18,422 bases of DNA from an uncultured Devosia sp. (GTDB lineage Bacteria > Pseudomonadota > Alphaproteobacteria > Rhizobiales > Devosiaceae). The stretch lies in NCBI RefSeq assembly GCF_946479885.1, contig NZ_CAMLHM010000066.1, forward strand, positions 1 through 18,422, read 5' to 3'. Below, in pieces: positions 1 to 6,723 of the stretch (position 1 is the stretch's first letter; the number at the start of each line of letters is the position of its first letter). A program made the translations under genes and the position numbers. Under the pieces are notes generated by a model. The model made no database searches. It had not been told where the DNA came from and saw nothing but the letters and a program-made list of their open reading frames with translations.

Positions 1-909
1 CCCCAGGCCGCAGCGCGCCAGCAGCGCATTGAGCGCCGGCCGGCTGCCATTCTCGAGCAAAGCAAACACCTTGGCGCGCGGCGTCTGGGCCAGTTCGGCC
101 AGGCATTCGGCGAAGAACATCACGTGACCGGTCACCACCCCATGCAGCAGCACCCTGGTATTGACCCGATCGCTGACGATCAGCGCCGATACATAGTCGG
201 CAGCGCTCGTCCGCACGGCTTCGCGCTCGCCGATGGCCGATAGCGCCGTATCGCAGCTGTCGCGCAGCACGCGGCTCAGCCGGTCCTCCGCCACCGCGCC
301 CTTGACGATCCGGGCACCACGCAGGGCCTCGGTCGCCCTCTGCACCAGCAGCAGCCGCGCTGCCGCCGGCAGGTCCCTGCGCGCCAGCAGAGCGCCGCGC
401 ATTTCGGCACTGTCGCCCTGCGATGTTGCCAGTTCCGTCAGCAAAACTGCGTCCAGCGCCACATCATGGCGGCGCAGCAGCCGCAGCGTCACCGCGCCAT
501 TGCCGCGCGCCACGATGGCCGCCGCCAATCGGGCACTGACGCTGGCGCGCTGGCTCACCGCCACCAGCATGGTGACATCGAGCGTCCTGACCAGCCCCAG
601 CAGGTCGGCATCGATCAATACGGGGGAATATTGCAGCACGGCGCGCGCGATGATGGCGCTGTCATGCAGCAGCGCCAGCATGATCGGCCGCGGTGCCTCC
701 CGGGAATGCAGCAGTCCATAGGCCAGGGCCGCCCGCACTTTCACCGAGGGATCATCGAGGAAGCCGATCAGCGCGGCATAGAGCGCCGCCTGTTCATCGG
801 CCGGCCCGCAATGGTTGAGATAGGCAAGCGCCGAAAGGTGCGCCGCGCTGCCCCGTTCCTCGCTGTCGGGCGATTGGGATAGCGACACGAACTCTTGATA
901 CGCAACCAT
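1..909 (-). CDS. DUF2336 domain-containing protein (partial, C-terminus beyond window)
   Basis: The minus frame from ATG at 909 stays open for 303 codons and leaves the window at base 1, so the stop is not seen. The translation starts MVAYQEFVSLSQSPDSEERG and consists of short alpha-helical, Ala/Leu-rich units such as DDPSVKVRAALAYGLLHS (about residues 55-72), which resemble HEAT-like repeats. This matches what I know of DUF2336 (PF10098), an alphaproteobacterial family of unknown function that is often close to regulatory genes. I see no signal peptide or membrane segment, so a cytoplasmic location is inferred. The start is supported by GGAGAG about 4 nt upstream on the minus strand. It is the last gene of a run of minus-strand genes at this end. 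Family assignment is fairly secure; biochemical role is unknown. Confidence 0.8.
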   Translation of the reverse strand, partial: MVAYQEFVSLSQSPDSEERGSAAHLSALAYLNHCGPADEQAALYAALIGFLDDPSVKVRAALAYGLLHSREAPRPIMLALLHDSAIIARAVLQYSPVLIDADLLGLVRTLDVTMLVAVSQRASVSARLAAAIVARGNGAVTLRLLRRHDVALDAVLLTELATSQGDSAEMRGALLARRDLPAAARLLLVQRATEALRGARIVKGAVAEDRLSRVLRDSCDTALSAIGEREAVRTSAADYVSALIVSDRVNTRVLLHGVVTGHVMFFAECLAELAQTPRAKVFALLENGSRPALNALLARCGLG

Positions 910-936
910 TCCACTCTCCGCACAGCGCGGATTCAC

Positions 937-957
937 CCTAAGGCGCAAGGCTTAAGG
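937..957. repeat. Three tandem heptamers upstream of the DUF2336 gene
   Basis: Plus strand reads CCTAAGG, CGCAAGG, CTTAAGG back to back, three related 7-mers sharing an AAGG end. They lie 28-48 nt upstream of the DUF2336 start on the minus strand, where promoter or operator DNA would be expected. No function is known; it may be chance. Confidence 0.3.
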
Positions 958-992
958 AACGGTTCACCATGTTTGAGGGGTAGCCCCGCCGA

Positions 993-1148
993 TCAGATCG
1001 TGGCCAGAAGCCAGGTGAAGAGCGAGCCAACGGTTGCGGAGAGGCCAAGGAAAAACGCCCAACCGGCGAGTGCCGCGCCGAGCACGATCCAGCCGCGCGG
1101 CAGTGGTAGGGGACGCTGAGCATGCAGAACGGCAGTAGTCCGACGCAT
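993..1148 (-). CDS. Small single-pass or hairpin membrane protein, 51 residues
   Basis: A short minus-strand frame from ATG at 1148 to TGA at 993-995 encodes 51 residues. It opens with a basic, proline-containing head (MRRTTAVLHAQRPLPLPRGW) followed by about 30 hydrophobic residues (roughly 20-51: IVLGAALAGWAFFLGL, then SATVGSLFTWLLATI). This could make one long transmembrane helix or two short ones separated by SATVGS. The start is strongly supported by a perfect AAGGAGG 5 nt upstream. The two other minus frames here are longer but lack such a signal and read as low-complexity Arg/Ser-rich shadow. Positive residues at the N-terminus suggest an N-in orientation. I do not recognise the family. 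It stands alone between the DUF2336 gene and the transglycosylase, all on the same strand. Confidence 0.65.
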   Translation of the reverse strand: MRRTTAVLHAQRPLPLPRGWIVLGAALAGWAFFLGLSATVGSLFTWLLATI

Positions 1149-1301
1149 ATCCGCCTCCTTGGCGCAAGCACGGGACCTCTTTCCCGTTACGTCAGCGATT
1201 ACACCTTCACTTCGTTAAGCGTTCACTCAGGGCGGAACGTTGCATTTTAATCAAATCGCGCCGGTCGCCCGGGGGTCAACGCCTGCCCGGCGCTTCGGTT
1301 G

Positions 1302-2105
1302 CTAGCGCGCATAGAGTTGCGTGAAGAAGGCCCCTCCACTCCCCTCTGTGCTGGTTGCCGGCAGGTCGTCGATCTCATTCTTGAACAGGCCGGTAAACGA
1401 CATATTTTCCGGCGAAAACCGCGACGGCACCACGGGCAGCTCTGGTATGGCGGGCTGGCTCGCCATCTGCTGGGCCGCAAACGGCGCATTGGTATCGCCG
1501 GCCTCATGCTTGGACACCAGCACCCGGTACACTTCGCGGATCGTGCGAGGCTGTCCGTCGGAATAGAAGATCGCGCGGTTGGCCGACGCCTGCTTGGGGA
1601 ACAGGTCGGCCGCGATCTGGTCCGGATCCTGCAGCCCGGCGGTGAACATGCGCTCGGCGCCCTGGGCCCCCAGGAAATGCGCGATATAGAGTTCACCCGC
1701 GCTCGGCATGCGGCCGAACCGCTGGCTCAGGTAATCCCCATTGCTCTTGGTGAAAGCCGCAGCCAGATCGGCCGCGATCTGCGGGTCCTCGCGCAGCTTG
1801 AGGATGTCGGCCTTGGTTGCCGCATCGCGCACGAAATAGTCCCCGTCCGACGATCGCTCGATATTGCTGGCAATATCGCCATAGCCCAGGCGGGGTCCCT
1901 CTTCCTTCATCACCTGCAACCAGGTGCTTTCGAGGAACTGGAACAGCCCCACTGCCGAGGACGTCTGCGCCTTGGCCTGCGGGTTGAGGCTGCTTTCGCG
2001 CATCGCGGTCTGCAGCAGATAGTCGAAATCCACGCCGTTCCGGTCGCCGGCGGCCGTCAGCACATAGGCCAGGCTCTGTGGGACGGAAATTGGCTGGACG
2101 CCCAT
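1302..2105 (-). CDS. Lytic transglycosylase (SLT-like) domain protein
   Basis: 267 residues. The region 25-65 carries the lysozyme-fold signature of SLT transglycosylases: MRESSLNP with the presumptive catalytic Glu37, then SSAVGLFQFLESTW (residues 50-62), where GLFQF replaces the usual GLMQ. A later segment, GELYIAHFLGAQGAERM, occupies the place of the AYNAG-type motif. By family such enzymes cleave the MurNAc-GlcNAc bond of peptidoglycan, forming 1,6-anhydro ends. No signal peptide is visible from this ATG and no strong Shine-Dalgarno precedes it, so export, if any, is not explained by the sequence; some alphaproteobacterial members are associated with secretion or flagellar apparatus (inference only). 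The C-terminal third (about 190-267) is Pro/Ser-rich and unrecognised. A near-consensus CtrA box lies 53 nt upstream. Confidence 0.75.
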   Translation of the reverse strand: MGVQPISVPQSLAYVLTAAGDRNGVDFDYLLQTAMRESSLNPQAKAQTSSAVGLFQFLESTWLQVMKEEGPRLGYGDIASNIERSSDGDYFVRDAATKADILKLREDPQIAADLAAAFTKSNGDYLSQRFGRMPSAGELYIAHFLGAQGAERMFTAGLQDPDQIAADLFPKQASANRAIFYSDGQPRTIREVYRVLVSKHEAGDTNAPFAAQQMASQPAIPELPVVPSRFSPENMSFTGLFKNEIDDLPATSTEGSGGAFFTQLYAR

Positions 2106-2157
2106 GGACGCATCGACTCGTGAATTGGCTAGTGAGCCTACTAGTGCCCGCCAAACG

Positions 2158-2172
2158 CTAACAGTTTGTTAA
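2158..2172 (-). promoter_or_regulatory. CtrA-like box upstream of the transglycosylase gene
   Basis: On the minus strand TTAA-CAAACTG-TTAG matches the CtrA consensus TTAA-N7-TTAA at 7 of 8 fixed positions. It is 53 nt from the transglycosylase start at 2105. CtrA is the essential cell-cycle response regulator of alphaproteobacteria; regulation here is inferred from the motif only. Confidence 0.35.
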
Positions 2173-2189
2173 CCAATCCGACCAAGACG

Positions 2190-2774
2190 TTAAGATTGCT
2201 CGGTCCAGCGGCTGACGACGTCGGAAAGCGCCGGGCGTGGCCGGTCTTCGATGACGGCGGTCGGCGTGCCGATATGCACGAACCCCACGAAGCGCTCGCC
2301 CGGGCGGGCACCCAGCATCGCGGCGGCTTCAGCGTCGAACGCATACCATCGCGTCACCCACGATGCCGCAAAGCCAAGCGCCTGGGCGGCGTGCAGCAGG
2401 TTGAACGCCACATTTCCCGCCGACAGCAGTTGTTCGAATTCGGGGACCTTGGGGTGGTCCTGGGGCGATGAGATGACCCCGATCGTCAACGGCGCCGGCA
2501 GAAACCGCTGCCGCTCGATATCGAGGCTCGCCGCGTCGAGATCGGGATTGTTGCGCGCGGCAATCTCGGCCAGCCGCTCGCCCGCCTGCTGCCTGGCCTC
2601 ACCCTCGATCAGCACCAGCCGCCAGGGCGTGATCTTGCCATGGTCCGGCACACGGGTGCCGATGGTCAGGATCTGCTCAAGCTCGGCCGCATCAGGCCCC
2701 GGCTCCTTCAGGAAGGCGATACCGACCGAGCGGCGGGACAACAGATAATCGCGCAGGGCGGCATTGGCTTGCAT
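2190..2774 (-). CDS. Nitroreductase family protein (FMN-dependent, YdjA-like)
   Basis: 194 residues, starting MQANAALRDYLLSRRS. The N-terminal RRS motif, the RVPDHGKITPWR segment (about residues 42-53) and the C-terminal GFVHIGTP are characteristic of the short, single-domain nitroreductases that bind FMN and reduce nitro or quinone-like compounds with NAD(P)H. The physiological substrate cannot be told. The frame stays open upstream to 2891, which would add 39 residues of no family resemblance; I chose 2774 because GAAGGAG lies 9 nt before this ATG and the protein then has the normal family length of about 190. It is divergent from the exported-repeat protein at 2965 across a 190-nt intergenic region in which I see only an 11-bp CTGTG-A-CACAG palindrome near 2884-2894. 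Confidence 0.85.
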   Translation of the reverse strand: MQANAALRDYLLSRRSVGIAFLKEPGPDAAELEQILTIGTRVPDHGKITPWRLVLIEGEARQQAGERLAEIAARNNPDLDAASLDIERQRFLPAPLTIGVISSPQDHPKVPEFEQLLSAGNVAFNLLHAAQALGFAASWVTRWYAFDAEAAAMLGARPGERFVGFVHIGTPTAVIEDRPRPALSDVVSRWTEQS

Positions 2775-2964
2775 AGGCAGGGACTCCTTCGGGGTGACCT
2801 CTAGCGCGAAGTCGTCAATGGCGCCAGAAGCTGGAACAAATCCACCGCCCTGCGCTATTGCGGTGTTTTCATCGCGCGAGGTCTGTGACACAGCTTTTCC
2901 CCAATCGCGCCCTAAGACGACGCAACTGATTCAGTCCGCCGGCAATGGCGGCACGGGAGACCCG

Positions 2965-3948
2965 ATGCGCTTGCGACCACTACTTGCCTTTCTGCTTGTG
3001 CTGGCTGTCGCGGCTCCCGCTTCTCTCTCGATAGCCCCTCCCGCCATGGCGCAGGAAACCGCGGCCGAAATGCCGCCCATGCCGCGCCCGCGACCCGATC
3101 CCGACAAACTGCCGCAAACGCCGCCAAGGCCTGCCACCCCGGCACCGGAGACCCCGGCAACCGATGCCATTGACGCGCTGACCGCGACGCCCCAGCCGGT
3201 GACGCTGAGCGCCCGCATCACCCAGGACGGCGCCCCCATTCCCGACGGCCTGGTCTGGCGCATCTTCGACACCGTGCCCGATGCCAGCGGCGAACTGGCG
3301 CTGGTGGCCAAGTCCGAACTGGGCGCCCCCACGGTCGAGCTGCCGCCCGGCGAATATGTCGTCCATGTCGCCTATGGCCGCGCGCAGACCAGCGAACCGC
3401 TATCGGTGGTGCCGGGAACCAACGAAAAGACCTTCATCCTCGATGCCGGCGCCCTGCGCCTCAACTCGGCGGTAACCGGCGACATCGCCATTCCGGTCGG
3501 TCTGCTGAAATTCGATATCTTTACCGCCGGCGAGGAAAATGACCGGGCGATGGTAGCCGAGGGGCTCGCGCCCAACGACATCGTCACGCTCAACGCGGGC
3601 ACCTATCACATCGTCTCCTACTTCGGCTCGGTGAACGCGGTCGTGCGCGCCGACCTGCGGGTCGAGGCGGGGCAACTGACGGACGCCACGCTCTATCACC
3701 ATGCCAGCCAGGTCGGCTTCAAGCTGGTGTCCGAAACAGGCGGCGAGGCCATTGCCGACGTCGAGTGGACCGTCAAGACCGCCGACGGCGCCACCGTGTT
3801 CTCCGAACTCGGCGCCTTCCCGTCCACGGTGCTGGCCGAGGGCGATTATCTGGTCCTCGCCAAGCAGGGCGAACAGGTCTTCAGCCGGGAGTTCCAGGTC
3901 CAGCCCGGCTCGGCCCGCGAAATCGAAGTGCTGACGACGGTCTACTGA
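2965..3948 (+). CDS. Exported protein with three tandem beta-sandwich-like repeats
   Basis: 327 residues. Residues 1-30 form a signal peptide (MRLRPLLAFLLVLAVAAPAS..., cleavage after AMA). Residues 31-70 are a Pro-rich linker (PPMPRPRPDPDKLPQTPPRP). The rest divides into three units of about 80 residues (79-163, 164-247, 248-325), each with a G-Y turn followed by a beta-strand and a closing strand ending at a PG-type turn: PPGEYVVHVAYG...VVPG, NAGTYHIVSYFG...VEAG, AEGDYLVLAKQG...VQPG. This pattern recalls transthyretin-like or carboxypeptidase-regulatory folds, but I cannot name the family. The start was chosen for GGGAGA 4 nt upstream and because the signal peptide begins there; the open frame extends to 2764 with no coding character. 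Its stop overlaps the stop of the opposite LCCL gene. Confidence 0.75.
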   Translation: MRLRPLLAFLLVLAVAAPASLSIAPPAMAQETAAEMPPMPRPRPDPDKLPQTPPRPATPAPETPATDAIDALTATPQPVTLSARITQDGAPIPDGLVWRIFDTVPDASGELALVAKSELGAPTVELPPGEYVVHVAYGRAQTSEPLSVVPGTNEKTFILDAGALRLNSAVTGDIAIPVGLLKFDIFTAGEENDRAMVAEGLAPNDIVTLNAGTYHIVSYFGSVNAVVRADLRVEAGQLTDATLYHHASQVGFKLVSETGGEAIADVEWTVKTADGATVFSELGAFPSTVLAEGDYLVLAKQGEQVFSREFQVQPGSAREIEVLTTVY

Positions 3949-4721
3949 CCCAGGTTAGAGAGCTTGCTCGAAGCCTTGAGGTCCAAAGGCAGGATGCGGA
4001 AGCTGCCATGCCAGGACGCGTAGGGGGCAGAGACCACCCCGTTCCGCTCGACACTGTCATAGCTTTCCTGCCCCGGCAGGATTTCCACGCGGACCAGGCC
4101 CGTTTCCCCGGGCTGCAACACGCCGGCATGCACCGCTGCGGCGCTGAGCCTGGAATCGTCGGTATAGACGTCCCCGCCCCATACCGAGCCGGACAGGTCG
4201 CCCGTGACCTCGAAGGTCAGGATCGTCCCGTCCTGGCCACGATAACCGGACAGATCGCCCGGATCGGACAGCACCACGCTGCTGTCCACGTCAGTCACGC
4301 CGGCAAAGCGATAGGCCACGTCCCAGCTGTCATAGCTGCGGCTGACCACGCCGTTGCGTTCGGTCCCCTCATAGGACGCCGGCCCGTCGATCACCTCGAC
4401 GGTGACGACGCCACTTTCGCCCGGCGCGAGCAGCCCCGCATGGACCGCCGCGACGGAAAGCACGGAGTCGCTGGTATAGACGCCGTCGCCCCAGATCGTG
4501 CCGATCGTGCTGCCCACCACGGCAAACTGCAGGCTGTCGCCAACCGCGTCCGCATAGTTGAAGAGCGTACCCGGATCAGGCTGCGGCCGTGACGGCGCTG
4601 CGACGCCCGGCGCTCCCAGCTTTGCCGAACTCGGCGCGGGACCCTGGGCAAAAGCACCCTGCCCCAGCATCGAGACGATGGCCACAATCGGCAGGGACCT
4701 GGCTAGGCGAGCAAACCACAC
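3942..4721 (-). CDS. Exported tandem LCCL-domain protein
   Basis: 259 residues from a GTG start. The N-terminus is a signal peptide (MWFARLARSLPIVAIVSMLG, cleavage near AFA-Q at 25-26), followed by a Pro/Ser/Ala linker to about 50. Two copies of an LCCL-type module follow: residues about 62-140 with GTIWGDGVYTSDS, AAVHAGLL, VTVEV and ERNGVVS, and about 160-243 with GSVWGGDVYTDDS, AAVHAGVL, VRVEI and ERNGVVS. LCCL (PF03815) is known from factor C, cochlin and Lgl1 and from some bacterial secreted proteins. Neither copy has any cysteine, unlike the disulphide-containing animal domains. A periplasmic or surface binding role is inference. The start has only a weak upstream AAGGG, so an alternative start is possible, but the signal peptide supports it. 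The 3' end overlaps the plus-strand neighbour by 7 bp. Confidence 0.8.
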   Translation of the reverse strand: MWFARLARSLPIVAIVSMLGQGAFAQGPAPSSAKLGAPGVAAPSRPQPDPGTLFNYADAVGDSLQFAVVGSTIGTIWGDGVYTSDSVLSVAAVHAGLLAPGESGVVTVEVIDGPASYEGTERNGVVSRSYDSWDVAYRFAGVTDVDSSVVLSDPGDLSGYRGQDGTILTFEVTGDLSGSVWGGDVYTDDSRLSAAAVHAGVLQPGETGLVRVEILPGQESYDSVERNGVVSAPYASWHGSFRILPLDLKASSKLSNLGQ

Positions 4722-4753
4722 GGTATCTGGGCCCTTGGCTGGGAATAATGGTC

Positions 4754-4785
4754 GGCAATATTGCCCGCCCCGCCCCCGCTGACAA
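4754..4785 (-). promoter_or_regulatory. Predicted promoter of the LCCL gene with 12-bp palindrome over the -10
   Basis: Minus strand: TTGTCA at 4780-4785, 17-nt spacer, AATATT at 4757-4762. The -10 lies inside a perfect palindrome GGCAATATTGCC (4754-4765), which could be an operator. The region separates the divergent LCCL gene and the 600-residue secreted protein gene. Motif-based only. Confidence 0.35.
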
Positions 4786-4868
4786 GCATCATCGGCTCGG
4801 CGCGTTTGCCTATTGAAGCATGGCGGCCGATGCCGCAGATTGCGGCCACGTCAAAGCGGGAGAACACG

Positions 4869-6671
4869 ATGACGCCGTTCAACACCACGACCCGGCAGCG
4901 CCTGGGCATAATCGCCACTGCCTGCCTCATGAGCGTCGCCCTGCCGGCAGCGCCCGCCTGGGCCCAGAAGGTCAAGAACAAGGGCGCGCCACCGGCCGAA
5001 ACCAGCGCCGTCAGCTCCGAAGTCAGCGTCGACATTCCCACCATTGAGGCGGTCGACTCCAATGTCGACGACGCGACGCTGCGCGCCATCTTCAGCGGCA
5101 ATGTGGTGGAAAATGCCGATGCCCTGGCCGGGTTGAGCGCGACGAGCGTCACCATTCCCGAAATCACCATGTCGACCACGACCACCATCGAGGGCGAGGT
5201 TACCGAGGCGACCGTGACCTTCTCGGACCTGGTCCTGTCGGACATCGCCGACGGCGTTGCCGCCACGGTCACCCTGGCCGGCATGACCGCCGACGCCGGC
5301 GACGATGGCAGCGCCGACTTCGGCGCGCTGTCGGCCTCGTCGCTCAATATTGGCGGCCTGCTCGGCATGTATGGCCTGGTCGATAGCGGCCAGACCGAGC
5401 TGCAAACCATCTATACCGACTTCAGCTTCGAGGGCGGCACGTTCGAAGCTCCTGAAGTCAGCTGCACCATGGGCTCGATGTCGGCTGCCGAATTCAAGGC
5501 ACGGCCGTTCAAATATTCATTCGCCGAGATCATGGCCCTGGGCGAGGCCCTTGAGGCCTCTGGCGACGAACAGCCGTCCCCCGAAGTGCTCGGCAAGGCC
5601 CTGCGCATGTATGTCGACCTCTTCACCGCCTTTGAATCCTCGCCCGCCGAATTTGGCGGCTTCGACTGCTCCGGCGTCGATGACGAGGGCCGCGACATGA
5701 CCTTCACGGTCGCCGCCATGTCGATGGAGGGCATGCGCCCGGGCATCTACCCCACCATCTCGCTTGACGGCCTCGATATCGAGGTGGAGGGCGACGGTTC
5801 GGTCCAGGTCGGCAACGTCACCTTCAAGGAGATGGACCTCTCGGCCCCGATCGCCGCCATCGAAGGTGCCCCCGAAGCGATCGACGAAGCCTGGCTCACC
5901 GCCAATGCCCGCGCACTCATTCCGGCTTTTGCCGGCTTCTCCTTCAGCAACGTGGCCGTGGACGTGCCCGATCCGGAGACCGAAGGCGCCCGCATCCAGG
6001 CCAGCGTCGGCGCGTTCGATCTGACGCTGTCCAAATACCTCAACGGCATCCCGACCGATGTCCTCACGTCAGGCAGCAACATCGTCATCCAGCTGCCGGA
6101 AACCAGCGACGACCCGCAACTGCAGCAGCTGATCGCCCTGGGCGTCACCAGTGTCGACGCCGGCTTCACCGTCGACGCATCCTGGAACGAGGCCAATGAC
6201 ACCATCGCCGTCGACGAGGTCTCGGTGACCGGCGCGAACCTGGCGACGGTCAAGCTCGCCGGCACCATCGCCAATGCGACCAAGGAAATCTTCGGCCTCG
6301 ACGAAGATGTGGCCCTGATGGCCAGCATGGGCGTTGCCATCAGCCAGCTCAAGCTCGACGTCACCGATGACGGCCTCTCCGACATCATCCTGGCCAGCGT
6401 CGCTGCCGAACAGGGCTCGGATCCCGCCACGATGCGTCCGGTCTTTGCCGGCCTCGCCGAGGGCACCGTGGTTGGCATGCTGGCTGGTGCAGCGGAAGCC
6501 CAGAAAGTGGGGGCCGCGCTCAATGCCTTCATCAGCGGCAAGGCGAAGTATCTCACCATCGAGATGACTGCCAAGGAACCGCCGGGCCTGGGCATGATGG
6601 ACTTCATGGCCGCCGAGGAAGATCCCACGGTCCTCATCGGCAAGGTCACCATCGACGCATCAGCCAAGTGA
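4869..6671 (+). CDS. Large acidic exported protein of unknown function
   Basis: 600 residues. A signal peptide spans about 1-32 (RQRLGIIATACLMSVALPAA..., cleavage after AWA). The mature protein is Asp/Glu/Ala/Gly-rich with many alternating beta-like stretches (for example SEVSVDIPTIEAV at 50-62, VTIPEITMSTTTTIEGEVTE at 94-113, TISLDGLDIEVEGDGSVQVG at 296-315) that recall AsmA or DUF945-type periplasmic proteins, but I do not recognise a defined domain. Only two cysteines lie in the mature part (C199, C267), which could form a disulphide. No membrane segment is seen after the signal peptide. GGGAGA 5 nt before this ATG and the signal peptide decide the start; the frame continues open to 4761. 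It ends just before an intrinsic terminator, so it is probably monocistronic. Confidence 0.75.
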   Translation: MTPFNTTTRQRLGIIATACLMSVALPAAPAWAQKVKNKGAPPAETSAVSSEVSVDIPTIEAVDSNVDDATLRAIFSGNVVENADALAGLSATSVTIPEITMSTTTTIEGEVTEATVTFSDLVLSDIADGVAATVTLAGMTADAGDDGSADFGALSASSLNIGGLLGMYGLVDSGQTELQTIYTDFSFEGGTFEAPEVSCTMGSMSAAEFKARPFKYSFAEIMALGEALEASGDEQPSPEVLGKALRMYVDLFTAFESSPAEFGGFDCSGVDDEGRDMTFTVAAMSMEGMRPGIYPTISLDGLDIEVEGDGSVQVGNVTFKEMDLSAPIAAIEGAPEAIDEAWLTANARALIPAFAGFSFSNVAVDVPDPETEGARIQASVGAFDLTLSKYLNGIPTDVLTSGSNIVIQLPETSDDPQLQQLIALGVTSVDAGFTVDASWNEANDTIAVDEVSVTGANLATVKLAGTIANATKEIFGLDEDVALMASMGVAISQLKLDVTDDGLSDIILASVAAEQGSDPATMRPVFAGLAEGTVVGMLAGAAEAQKVGAALNAFISGKAKYLTIEMTAKEPPGLGMMDFMAAEEDPTVLIGKVTIDASAK

Positions 6672-6677
6672 CAAACA

Positions 6678-6708
6678 AAGGGCCGCTCCACAGCGGCCCT
6701 TCTTCTTT
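6678..6708 (+). terminator. Intrinsic terminator after the 600-residue protein gene
   Basis: Perfect 10-bp inverted repeat AAGGGCCGCT - CCAC - AGCGGCCCTT (6678-6701) followed by a T-rich tail CTTCTTT. It starts 7 nt after the TGA at 6671. The converging phosphohexomutase gene ends at 6724, so the hairpin, which has an A-rich run on its other side, may serve both directions. Confidence 0.8.
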
Positions 6709-6723
6709 CGCCTGTAGCCGGCG

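Noticed and set aside
233..882. Plus-strand frames of 138-162 codons
   Set aside because: Antisense to the DUF2336 gene, which has no stop in view simply because it leaves the window.
2775..2891. 39-residue N-terminal extension of the nitroreductase
   Set aside because: The added residues do not resemble the family, and the internal ATG has GAAGGAG at good spacing.
5747..6691. Minus-strand open frame of 314 codons
   Set aside because: Antisense to the 600-residue exported protein, Ser/Ala/Met-rich shadow, and it runs into the terminator hairpin.
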